Shown here in pieces: positions 45,413-55,329 of a stretch of 64,000 nucleotides of DNA. The stretch is from contig JBANAY010000004.1 of assembly GCA_037952775.1 (NCBI GenBank), positions 7,254,001-7,318,000 on the forward strand. The letters are read 5' to 3'. The notes under the pieces were generated by a model. The model worked only from the letters and a program-made list of their open reading frames with translations, ran no database searches and was not told the origin of the DNA. Both the position numbers and the translations under genes were made by a program. Numbering within the stretch: position 1 is the stretch's first letter; each line of letters opens with the position of its first letter. The DNA comes from Clonostachys chloroleuca (taxonomy: Eukaryota; Ascomycota; Sordariomycetes; Hypocreales; Bionectriaceae).

Positions 45413-45702
45413 TAGCAAATTTCGCCTCCCCAAGAGGTAAGCCTACCTTAGATTGACATTGAGGGAAACTTCAGGGTAGAAAACTATATATATACAGAGG
45501 ATATACAACCTATATAGTATAAATATAGGCCTAGCTATTATAACTCTTAGCTGCTGTTTAGGGTAGCCTAGTTATTTATACAGTATACAAACTATATATG
45601 ATTATATACTCTGTATATACCGGGTATTTAGAAGCTGCTCACCGCCTTATCCCAAAAGGAACTCCAAGGTAAGATTACCTTCTGAGGAGGTGAGATTTGC
45701 TA
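45413..45702. mobile_element. 290-bp AT-rich inverted-repeat element (MITE/fold-back type)
   Basis: The first 40 bp (45413-45452) and the last 40 bp (45663-45702) are inverted copies, matching at 32 of 40 positions; seven of the eight differences are transitions. The ends read TA-GCAAAT and ATTTGC-TA, so a TA target duplication of Tc1/mariner type is possible. The core (about 45480-45640) is extremely AT-rich and itself partly palindromic (TATATACAGAG inverted). No coding capacity. Next to it lies an 11-bp perfect hairpin (GTCATTCTAGG, loop 8) at 45710-45739. AT-rich transition-type divergence suggests RIP. Confidence 0.65.
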
Positions 45703-45872
45703 CAAACCCGTCATTCTAGGGCATGTGTCCTAGAATGACCCATGCCATGCCAAGCTCTGCGGAATGGGAATTGATGCTGATCCTACGCTAAAAGAAAGGA
45801 TTCACAAACGGTGAACCCCGTAGACTAAAATTCACGCTCCTACATCACCAGTAGTTTCTATCACAGGTTTCA

Positions 45873-47544
45873 ATGATGGCCAACTCTCTTCCAAACAGTC
45901 TCACAAGTCGCATTCCAGTAGAGGTATTCAACGAGATATTCTCTTGTCTCCCACGAAATGCACTCCTCGGGTTCAGGGCATTGGACCGCCGTTTAGGCGC
46001 CATCGCTACAGCCCATGCATTCAGACACGTTCATCTTGGTGCACAAAAGGACAAAGACGAGCATGAGCTTCTTATAAACGTGGCTAGATCTGAAAGCCTT
46101 CGGCATCTCGTTCGTGAGGTAACATGCGATACCTGGGTCGGCTCCAACTTCAGATACGATGCCAACGGCAGCTACCCTTTGCCATCGGACTTTCTGAATG
46201 CTCTCCCTTATCTGCGGTTTTTCCATAACCTCAGCGCGCTAAACGTGGTTTTTAACCAATTCTGTGGGCACACCTTTTTAGACCCCTATACAGATGTCGA
46301 GGAGACCACAGATTTCCGCTATAGGGTTCTAGACACTGTGTTTCGGTCGGTGGCTGGAACATGGTCTTCCGAACAGCAGGCAAACATCGATCAGACACTT
46401 CGGCTAAGACGCTTTGAACCTGTGTACGATCAAAATATCCCGGGTGTCAGTGGTGATGAGATAACCAGTCGCCTGCCTCTAAAGACCTTGACCATCAGCA
46501 ATTTGGGTGACTACAACGACGAACGGCTCACCAAGTCCGACGCTTTCAAAGCAGTGCTCGAATCAAAGGAGCTCGTCGATCTGAAGCTGCAGATCACCAC
46601 ACAGGCAGACGATGCTGCTCCGGAGAACGAGCTCTACCTCTGCGACAAATATGATCTCTTCGCCGCTCTTCCCTCAACATGGCTATCACCGGCTGTGGCA
46701 GGCAACCTAACCACCATGTCCCTTTACTGTCGCGAGTACTGGGGTTGGAACCCCAAGATGGACTTCCGCGCCGTCAGACCCGGAATGGGAGTTGATTCGG
46801 GTTTTCCCAGCCTCAGAGTCCTTGCCATGGGGAAATATGTCTTCAGCCACGAGTGGCAGGTAGATTGGATTGCCTCGCTGGGGCGCCAGAATGGGCGTGG
46901 GGGGCTGGAGAAGCTTTATCTCGACAACTGCCCCATAATGTACTACGCATACCACCTGAAGCCCTTGGATGAGAGCACGATGGTTGTTGGAAAGGATAAA
47001 AACGGAGATGACATTGTTGTTTCCAACGAAGGTTACCACAGAAGGGATTTACTTGCCCGCCGACCAGCTACCCAAAGGGGGTGGTACAACCCATGGCAAA
47101 CGTGAGTTTCCTCTTCGATGGCACACCGTCCTGACCCAGTGGAATGAATCCATGACTGTTCTGCGAGTGTTCAAAATGGGATGCGGCGCCCTCACATCGC
47201 CTTCGGTTAATACCGGTCACTTCTTACTGAATCATGGAGACATGGGGAGAGGACAGTGTACGATACATCGCCAGGCATTTCGGTATTTTGACTGCCTGTC
47301 TCCTCCACCTGACGACACGCCATACGAAGACATTGATGACGATAAGTATGCTTCAGGTGTAGGACTCTCCCAAGACAGGAACCGTATTCTCCAATACGCC
47401 TATTTCGGTGGCAGCGACACATGCTTGGTAGACAGGAATCGGTCAGGAGACAGAATCCCTGAGAGGGAAAACACAGATTCTGTGGACGAACTTGCGCTAG
47501 AAGGCTTACATGCTACCCTGAAAGCCAGGAAGTTGAGAGGCTAA
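45873..47544 (+). CDS. F-box/LRR-type protein with one apparent frameshift
   Basis: The first frame (45873-47105) encodes an F-box at the N-terminus (RIPVEVFNEIFSCLPRNALL, RALDRRLG), followed by a leucine-rich-like body (LPLKTLTISNLGDY, LRVLAMGKYV, GLEKLYLDNCPIMYY). It ends early at NPWQT. The expected continuation (GKREFPLRWHTVLTQW, TVLRVFKMGCGAL, down to LKARKLRG, stop at 47544) is in the +1 frame. The switch is best placed at the run of five G at about 47079. No GT-AG pair of the right phase explains it. With the shift removed the protein is about 555 residues, a normal F-box protein of SCF ligases. Either a new pseudogene or a homopolymer error. Confidence 0.72.
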
Positions 47545-47688
47545 TGGTATGGCTGGTCCCAGTGCCAGATGTCAGGGATAATTTCGTTAGAGTCAGGGAA
47601 CTTAAGTTGAATACGTTGATGGTTGTGAATTGAAGGACTATGGTCTCGCTCCTTTTCTGTCTTTTCATATAATTCGTGCCAATTTAAA

Positions 47689-48654
47689 TTACAATGCGTT
47701 TCTACTCGAGACTCGGGCACCCAGCAACTGTTCTGGTATTGTTGGGTTGGTATTTATTGGGCTCTTGGCCCTCACGAAGTATTCGCCGCCGTCTCCGAGT
47801 CCTCGTACTGGAGTTTGTGTGCTTGTCGACAGGCTCAGCGTTTCTCCAATCTTTGGGTACATCGGCACATTATCCCGCTGCCGCTGTATTGGAGTAATGG
47901 TTCGTTGCAACTGCCTTGAGGGCACCACAACACGAGGCTTCTCCGGCGGAGGCTCAGTTGCACGAGGGCCAGGATAGGGCGGCAGTTGCTGGTCGTAACC
48001 ACTATGGTCCCTCGAATCTTCTTCTCGAATTCTTATTTCCTCGGTTCGAACCTGCAAGTGCACTGGAATGGTAGCTTCGACTCGGCTGGCCCAGAGCTCC
48101 GACCAGCTTCGCTCGACCATAAGTAACTCCGGATCAGAGAGAACTCGAACTAGATCCTGGGCATAGGAACTGGTAAGCGCCCATAGTTCTTGTGCTTGGA
48201 AGTAGATATCTTCGTTCCTTTCGATTTCCTGTAAGCGGTCAATGTTCCCCTTGGCCCAATTCTCGAATACGCGAGGTCCGCAGTGCACCAGGTAATCAAG
48301 GACCTGTAGAGCTCTAAACACGAGCAGAGCATCTACTGTATCCGAGTACCAGAAATAGAACTCGAGACTTCGCATCACACCCTTTGCTTCTGGGGGACTA
48401 ATTTAGATCGGTTAATACGGCTCCGAAGCCACGGACAATACCAGCATCGGCACATACGACTCAAGCGTTCGCTCAGCTATTTTCTGCAGCTGGACCAAAC
48501 TGGGGGCCTCGCTTATGTTGCCTTCCACCAGCAACTTTGCGGCGCTGACACCCTCATTGAAGTCCTCGGGGACCACCTCTTTAGGCAATTTGCCCTCGTT
48601 GCAGTTCGGACGAGGCTCGCGCTTCGGTGTGCCACGATCGCTGCGACACTTCAT
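47689..48654 (-). CDS. ENTH/VHS-like helical protein with Pro-rich tail (tentative)
   Basis: Proposed exons 48654-48442 and 48381-47689 (intron 60 bp with CTAAA branch, phase 0), giving 301 residues. The middle reads LVFRALQVLDYLVHCGPRV, ENWAKGNID, LQEIERNEDI, ALTSSYAQDLVRVLSD. This matches the helix pattern of ENTH domains (epsins: 'KALxxLxYLxxxGS'), which bind phosphoinositides and clathrin adaptors. The Pro/Arg/Ser-rich tail (PPYPGPRATEPPPEKP) is like epsin tails. The N-terminal third of a normal ENTH domain is not matched, so the assignment is tentative. An upstream in-phase exon (48968-48768) is possible but has no ATG. Confidence 0.45.
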
Positions 48655-51377
48655 CTCGTCCAGCTGTTGTCTTGGAGCCTGAGTGCAGAAGGAATGGGTT
48701 TTTGGTCAGATGGCCCGTGCGATATGCGTGTCAGATCAAGGCAGCGTGCGCGCCTGATCCCAAAAACGTTCCTGGTCTGATTCAATGGCTGCCTTTGTTT
48801 TGCCACGCACTCGGCAGAACTCTTGCCGTCCAGAGGCCAGAGGATTGATGCTCGCGATCCTGGAGCTCGCAAAAGATTGGAAGAATTGAGGAAATTTCTG
48901 CTTATCGAATCTGGGAGATTAACAGCTGACCGACGACCCTGGCTGGCCGTTAGAGAATCCCGGTACACACGTCAAATGACTTCAATGCGCCATGCCTGGA
49001 CACAGTGACAGAATGTGACAACTCGCTCAGGACAGGGGTATATAACAGGGGGTTCCCCGACATGTCGGTGGCGACGTATCCAGCTCCCAGGATCAGTTAA
49101 TGTATTTCGATTCTTCACTCCTCTATCAACCGAACTTTTTTAAATATGGCGAGTGTTCAGGAAATACTTCATAAAAATAGTTGTCACTTGGCTCCTACCG
49201 ATCAGTTTTCACCAACCGTATCATATGCCCTTTGATCGAAATTGCCACCATAATACAGTAATGTAATTGAGTTTCAGGGTATAGCCGTACCGAAATGAAT
49301 GCATATTCTGGTAGAAGTTCTAGAGCCAAAAAGGTTTCAAATTCCCTTTTGATTGGCCATCAGTATGTGCGTTAAGATGATGGGGAGAGCGAGGATCCTC
49401 ATATTGGGGCTCACTCACACTGTTTGGCTCCTTTATTGATGGTTATATCGAGTAAGTTTGCCGCTATTTATTTGTATGGGTAGTCTCTGCAAACGTAAAA
49501 TATACAACGTGACTACTTACAGCAGTACCTCAACCGGCAATGCGCATTGAAGCTTTCAAGGCAGCGTCATGATCTCAGGTATCACTCCAACAACTCATAC
49601 TGTCGCATTCGACACCGAAACATCTGCGAGCCAACAGTTAAGCTCGGAAACCGGCAAGTGCCACTAAGTTTGAGTTAGGAAGTCTCCGTAGCATATGCAT
49701 GTGCCCCTTCAGGGGGCGATCTCATCGCAGATGTCACCTATTGGATCCTCACACAGCCGTCGATTCATGAAGGGTGAGCAAAATCTCTATTATCAGTACC
49801 ATAGAAGGTGGCTGCAAAGTCAAATGAGGAAATTAATGCGCGTTGGCTGTCATACTCCCGAAGGACTTGGGTAAATACTTGGGTATGGCTTCCGTGCCTT
49901 CAAGCTCCCTCCGCAGTGAAGACCTCGGGTCCTGCATCCGTTCTGGAATACATCAGGAAGCCCGACTGATACAGTGCGCTAGTTTTGGTATGTGGTGGTA
50001 ATAATACTCATTGGTGACGGGTGACATTTCATCGGTTTGAGAGTTATTTTGGTGGCGGCTCCGATGCTCATTGAGACAGTTGGTTGAAAAACGCGGTAGT
50101 ATCTAGAAGTTGCATCATAAGATGTAGGAAAAACATTAAAATCGAAACAGATAACCAGCTTCATTTCTAGGCTATTTAGTCTTTGGTTAGTTGATTTCAA
50201 TAGGTGTCATTCTTTTGGTTCCAGAGGTTTCGTGATAAATGGCTCTAGGTTAGGTCGGATTGATGGCCAACGTTTAGGGTAGGCAAAAGTGCAGAACGGG
50301 GCCATTCAAGGCCAATCAACGATGTGCGATAACTCACGATAAGCATAAAAAAGGGGCATCCGAAATTAGCACGGGCGGAACTAATAATAGCCGATGGCTG
50401 CTGATGGGCTTGAGGGATCTTGATTCTCGACACATCACACAGCTGTGATTGAGACACAGCGGCTGCAGACAACTAGTGCCTTGGCGATCAACAAGCTTTA
50501 TCCAAGCTTCCTGTTTGCTATATTGGGCTGGAGTCGCAAAGCGGACGGACCAGTCGGTGGCAAATGCTGTCGGCTCTAGACCTCAGGCCTCAGGGGATCC
50601 GTGAGTTATGGCTGCAGTCTACCAAAGTACTCAACGATTGATTAGCCACTACCGACGAAAGTACTTGTGCGCATTGATTAGTAAGGATCTGCCCGGGTCT
50701 TCGGCTCCATGGTGAGACCTCATAGGCATTTAGGTGTTGGAGGTATTAGTCGTGTCTTACTGGACGGTGGGAGGGACCCGCAGAATAACTCTGTCTGATC
50801 GTCTCACGCACCCGTGGACGCTTTATGATTGGGTATGTGTGCCTCTCCGTCCCAAGTAATACCATACACAGCCATCTTGGTGCCTACTAAAGACACTCTG
50901 ACCGAAATAGCTGGCTGTAGTCAGCGCACCTGGGCTTATGCCCTCCTCGCCCAAAGTTGATATTGCCGAATGTGTGACAGCAAAATAACCAAGTGTGTCA
51001 GCGCCCCCTGGGACTTTGACTCGCATTTGACCAAAATTAGCTGTTGAGTGTAGCATTTCCGGTCCTGCTTTCAAAGAGAATGGCCCAAAGTCCTAGGAGG
51101 CTGAGTACGCTCGAACATGAACGGTTCTCCAAGCTCGGGGGCGGATGATGGAGTGATGGAGTGAGGGAGTCTAAGGCTCGTCTCGTGTTGATCAAATGCC
51201 ACACCATACAAAGCACACTGGAGCAGAAGATATAAAGAGACTGTGATATCGCATCGGACCAGCACACTCTTCTCACTTCAAGTCACATCCAATCACGCAG
51301 CCCTTTTCCATCCAGCCTATTTTGCGATATATTCTCTTTTTTTCTTTTCCATTTTTTTTTCTCTTTTCTTTGTCATC
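48655..51377. other. 2.7-kb intergenic stretch
   Basis: Apart from the possible exon at 48768-48968 and a TATATA element near 49040, no gene was supported. The last 140 bp before 51378 hold a long pyrimidine-rich leader (T/C runs at 51328-51370), a common feature just upstream of strongly expressed fungal genes. Confidence 0.4.
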
Positions 51378-52922
51378 ATGCGTCTCACAAACGCAATCGC
51401 CGTCGCCCTGGCTTTCGCTGGGGCGTCCATGGCTCTGACCCCCGAGGAGCAGCAGAAGCAGGCCTTCGCTGAACAGGAGAAGCAGCTCGTGAACCAGCAG
51501 AAAGCCATGTTCGCAGAGCAGAAGCACGCCATGGCCGAACAGGCGAAGCAGTTCCAAAACCAGGACAAAGCCTTCCAGGAACACCAGCAGCACGTCGAGC
51601 ATGACCTGGGCATCACCCCTCAGAAGTCAAAGAGCAGCCAGACGCCCAAGAACTCCCCGGCTGACAAGAAGAAGCCGTCCCACAAGGACGGCATTTCCAG
51701 CAAGCATCGGACTTCCAGCAGTCGTGGTGGGAACAACAGACATTCCCAGGGTAAGGAAGGGAAGCACGGACTTTCCAATGGGAAACAACGCCCTGGGAAG
51801 CTCCACGGCGGCAATAGTAAGACCGGTCCCAAGGGAAAGCACGTTTCCAAAGACAAGGGCCATGCCAGCCGCCCTGGCAAGGGCAAGGCCAATGGCTCCA
51901 AGGGAAAGCATGTCACCAACGGCAAGGGCAGGACTGGCCCTAAGAGCAAGACTGGCCTCAAGAGCAAGACTGGCCCTAAGAGCAAGAGCTCAAAGGGAAA
52001 GCAAGTTTCCAAGAGCAAGGGAAAGACTGGCCCTAAGAGCAAGACCACTGGCTCCAAGGGAAAGCATGTCACTAAGGGCAAGGGCCAGAGCACTGGCGCT
52101 AAGGGCAAGCATCCTGTGAAGGGCAAGGGCAAGTCTACTGGCTCCAAGGGAAAGCAAGTTGCTAAGGGCAAGGGAAAGTCTGGCACTAAGAGCAAGGCCG
52201 GTGCCAAGGGCAAGAGTGTAGCCAAGGGCAAGGGCAAGTCTGGTACCAAGAGCAAGGCTGGTGCTAAGGGCAAGAGTGTCGCTAAGGGCAAGGGCAAGTC
52301 TGGCACTAAGAGTAAGGCTGCCTCCAAGAGCAAGACCGGCTCCAAGGGCAAGCAAGCTGCTAAGGGCAAGGGCAAGTCTGGTACCAAGAGTAAGGCTGGC
52401 TCTAAGACTAAGGCTGGCTCAAAGGGCAAGTCTGCTTCCAAGACTAAGGCTGGATCAAAGGGCAAGTCTGTTTCCAAGGCTAAGTCTGGTTCCAAGGCTA
52501 AGGCCGGTTCCAAGGGCAAGTCCGCTTCCAAAGCCAAGTCCGGCTCCAAGGCCAAGGCCGGTTCTAAGGGCAAGTCTGGTTCCAAGGCTAAGGCCGGTTC
52601 TAAGGGCAAGTCTGGTTCCAAGGCTAAGGCCGGTTCCAAGGGCAAGTCCGCTTCCAAAGCCAAGTCCGGCTCCAAGGCCAAGGCCGGTTCTAAGGGCAAG
52701 TCTGGTTCCAAGGCTAAGGCCGGTTCCAAGGCTAAGACCGGCTCCAAAGCCAAGTCCGGCTCCAAGGCCAAGGCTGGCTCCAAGGCCAAGTCTGGTTCTA
52801 AGCCCAAGTCCGCTTCCAAGGCCAAGACTGCCACTAAGAGCAAAGCTGGTTCCAAGCCCAAGGCCGCAGCTAAGGCGAAGGCTCCAGCCAAGGCTGCTTC
52901 CAAGGGAAAGAAGGGCAAATAA
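51378..52922 (+). CDS. Secreted lysine/serine/glycine-rich repeat protein
   Basis: Single exon, 514 residues. Signal peptide (residues 1-20, MRLTNAIAVALAFAGASMA). A Gln/Glu/Lys-rich helical segment, probably a coiled coil (residues about 21-75), follows. From about residue 90 to the end the protein is almost only Lys, Ser, Gly, Ala and Thr in hexapeptide repeats of GSKAKA/GSKGKS/GTKSKA type. Lysine makes up roughly one third of the repeat region with almost no acidic residue, so net charge is extremely positive. The composition resembles histone H1 tails, but the protein enters the secretory pathway. No Kex2-type KR pairs were seen. It could bind DNA, chitin-linked polyanions or cell-wall phosphomannans outside the cell. 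Family unknown. Confidence 0.85.
   Translation: MRLTNAIAVALAFAGASMALTPEEQQKQAFAEQEKQLVNQQKAMFAEQKHAMAEQAKQFQNQDKAFQEHQQHVEHDLGITPQKSKSSQTPKNSPADKKKPSHKDGISSKHRTSSSRGGNNRHSQGKEGKHGLSNGKQRPGKLHGGNSKTGPKGKHVSKDKGHASRPGKGKANGSKGKHVTNGKGRTGPKSKTGLKSKTGPKSKSSKGKQVSKSKGKTGPKSKTTGSKGKHVTKGKGQSTGAKGKHPVKGKGKSTGSKGKQVAKGKGKSGTKSKAGAKGKSVAKGKGKSGTKSKAGAKGKSVAKGKGKSGTKSKAASKSKTGSKGKQAAKGKGKSGTKSKAGSKTKAGSKGKSASKTKAGSKGKSVSKAKSGSKAKAGSKGKSASKAKSGSKAKAGSKGKSGSKAKAGSKGKSGSKAKAGSKGKSASKAKSGSKAKAGSKGKSGSKAKAGSKAKTGSKAKSGSKAKAGSKAKSGSKPKSASKAKTATKSKAGSKPKAAAKAKAPAKAASKGKKGK
52501..52726 (+). repeat. 126-bp direct repeat inside the lysine-rich gene
   Basis: The stretch 52501-52600 recurs without change at 52627-52726. 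The 126-bp period is seven 18-bp (six-residue) units, so the array has recently grown by in-frame duplication. Confidence 0.85.
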
Positions 52923-53565
52923 ATGACTGGAGGCTGATGTAAGAGAGCGATTGGATCAATAGGAACATCAAATCATTGGTCTAGCTAAGGCGTTCTGGGT
53001 GGAGGAAAGCAGCACAGCAGGAAATTGGGATAGCGCGTGGCCTCTGTGGAGGGCTTGTCTACTGAATTTTTTACTCATTCGTTTAACTTTCGATTTTGTA
53101 TTCATTGAATTGTCTGAAGGACTGCAATAGTCTTCGTTATTTCATACCTCATAAAAAGTTGCCTGGTAAGAGTTGAGACTTGAAAGAATTTGCGTGATCG
53201 TAAGCCAATTTTGCCCAAGTTCAGTGGCACAATGAAAGGAGCACCGAAAAAAACAGTGATTTTCTCACCCAAAGATTGCTCGCTTGTTATTTTTGGAACA
53301 GTACCGTCATCTTGGGGCGAATGGAGGCCAAATCAACCAACCAGGATGGAGAGTAGGGTTCCATCGAGCTCCGCCACGACTGAGAAGAGGGTCCAGAGAC
53401 AGGGTTTAATGTCAGACTGTCAGCTTCAATCAGCAGCAATCATGTGCACGCGGCCTGGCCCAGCCTGTGGTCAACCTCAGTACAACCAGCCAGCGCGCCG
53501 AAAGGGATCCCAACGCTGCGGCGGATGACTGACGTTGGAGTAGACCAGTTGCCGACGCCGTGAGC
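52923..53565. other. Intergenic
   Basis: 3' flank of the lysine-rich gene and promoter of the HET gene. A frame at 53190-53528 shows no family features. Confidence 0.4.
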
Positions 53566-55329
53566 ATGGCTCGAGAGATCGAGTACCAGCCTCTCAGCCA
53601 ATCCCGCCATCAGATCCGTCTGCTCCACATCAGGCGCTTCGTGACGGACCACAACAGCCCACTGGTGTGTCGTCTGGAGATATTCGACCGCCTCGAGTGC
53701 CCTCCTTACACGGCACTCTGCTATGCCCGGGGCACTGGACACCCGACAGCCGTTATAACCCTCAATGACCGGGACTTCTCGATACAGGCCTCGGTGGCCA
53801 TGGCGTTGCGGGAAATATGCCTCAAAAAACAGCACCCCCGGGTTTGGATCAGCCAGATATGCATCAACCACCAGAACGACAGGGAGAAGTCCTACCAAAT
53901 CCGCCATTTACGACACGTCTATAGCTCCGCCACCTCTGTCATTGCCTGGCTTGGCCCTGCGTTTGAAAATAGTGAGGTACTGTTTGCACATCTTGCCCAG
54001 ATGGCAACCATGGCCCAGAGCCACGACTGGAACGGCCTTGTGAGACTGCACGGCGACTTCTCCTATGTGCAGGTTCTCGCGAATGCTTTTTACTTGCTGT
54101 GTTCCCGGCCATACTGGAGCCGGCTTTGGGCGATACAAGAGTTTGCAATCGCATCTCGCGTACTGATTATGTGTGGAAGTTCGACGATTTCCCCCAGGAT
54201 GCTGGATGCTATCCAAGACCTAATCGATATTCTCCAAGAAGCAAATTTAAGACGGCCCTCCAGAAGAAAAGAACAGCTCATCCAGCGGCTCAAGATGGCC
54301 TTTTATCCCAAATCTCGCAGCTACATGGCAAATCTATTGGCTCGCCGGGCGGCCCGTCAGTCGCAGCATGGCAACCGTGAAACCTTCTTCCAGGTACTAG
54401 TGAACTGCCTGGTGCTGCAATTCGAATATAATCACACAGAAACAAGGGATCCGCGCGATCGTTTGTTCTCATTATTACACCTCTCGGCGGACTATCATCA
54501 CTTCGAGAGACTCATAGACTATTCCCACAGCTGCGAAAGACTGTATCGAGATACCGCCGTGATTTTGTTGCAGCAGGGAAATATAGATCTCTTTGCATAC
54601 TGCCAGTTCCCGAAAAGAATCCAGAATCTGCCGACGTGGGCTCCCGACTGGTCCATGCCTTTGCGCAATCCTTGCTGCATGGCACCTTGGGTGAACAGAT
54701 TCGCCGCCTCGGGGGATACTCGAGGCAAGCAAATCCTAGGCGAAACTACTTCTGGGAAGCTGTCACTCAAAGGCTTGAAAGTTGATATCATCAAAGCGTG
54801 CGGTGATGTCTGGGACCCAGACTGGGAACTACCACTCAGCAAGGAAGGGGCCCTTGAGTTCATCGAAGACATTTTACAATTATGCAAACAATCTCCACGC
54901 GTGTGGGTGACGGAGGAGCTTTCCGACGCAATAAGAGTTGCAGTTTTAGACGGCGCCAGATGCCCCGACCATGATCTTCACAGGCGTATCCGGTCAGGCC
55001 AGCCTGCCGAGCTCCTCTCAGCGTATGAAAGGTTAAAGTCTTGTGACGAGAAGCAGCAGCTGGATGATAAGGACTGGTTGGTCTGCTCACTGCATTATCT
55101 CCATTCGCGGAGACCTTTCATCACCGCGGCTGGGCTGATAGGTCTTGGGCCGTCGCATATGGAAGAGGGAGATGAAGTCTGTATTTTATATGGAGGGAAA
55201 ATTCCCTATCTGGTTAGGTATCGGCAGGGAGCCGAATGTATATTGATCGGAGAGGCGTTTGTTCATGGGTGCATGTATGGAGAAGCATTGAGAGGAACCA
55301 TAGAGGAAAAGTCATACCTAATAGTCTAA
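53566..55329 (+). CDS. HET-domain (heterokaryon incompatibility-type) protein
   Basis: Single intact exon of 587 residues; ATG at 53566. The HET domain lies at about residues 15-190: YTALCYARG (consensus YxALSYxWG), VWISQICINHQND (consensus WIDxxCINQ), VYSSATSVIAWLG and PYWSRLWAIQEF. A C-terminal block typical of long HET proteins follows (GDEVCILYGGKIPYLVR, GEAFVHGCMYGEA). HET proteins can trigger programmed cell death of fused hyphae on recognising non-self, sometimes with a TIR-like mechanism. The conserved Trp/Ser of motif 1 and the Asp of motif 2 are replaced, so signalling ability is uncertain. No NACHT or ankyrin module is attached. Confidence 0.9.
   Translation: MAREIEYQPLSQSRHQIRLLHIRRFVTDHNSPLVCRLEIFDRLECPPYTALCYARGTGHPTAVITLNDRDFSIQASVAMALREICLKKQHPRVWISQICINHQNDREKSYQIRHLRHVYSSATSVIAWLGPAFENSEVLFAHLAQMATMAQSHDWNGLVRLHGDFSYVQVLANAFYLLCSRPYWSRLWAIQEFAIASRVLIMCGSSTISPRMLDAIQDLIDILQEANLRRPSRRKEQLIQRLKMAFYPKSRSYMANLLARRAARQSQHGNRETFFQVLVNCLVLQFEYNHTETRDPRDRLFSLLHLSADYHHFERLIDYSHSCERLYRDTAVILLQQGNIDLFAYCQFPKRIQNLPTWAPDWSMPLRNPCCMAPWVNRFAASGDTRGKQILGETTSGKLSLKGLKVDIIKACGDVWDPDWELPLSKEGALEFIEDILQLCKQSPRVWVTEELSDAIRVAVLDGARCPDHDLHRRIRSGQPAELLSAYERLKSCDEKQQLDDKDWLVCSLHYLHSRRPFITAAGLIGLGPSHMEEGDEVCILYGGKIPYLVRYRQGAECILIGEAFVHGCMYGEALRGTIEEKSYLIV

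Noticed and set aside
48399..48419. 21-nt GT-AG gap that would join two frames of the ENTH-like gene
   Set aside because: Too short for a spliceosomal intron; a 60-nt intron at 48382-48441 keeps phase and has a branch-like CTAAA.
51620..52918. 432-residue Leu/Pro/Glu-rich frame on the minus strand
   Set aside because: Exact antisense of the lysine-rich repeat gene; its regularity mirrors that repeat.
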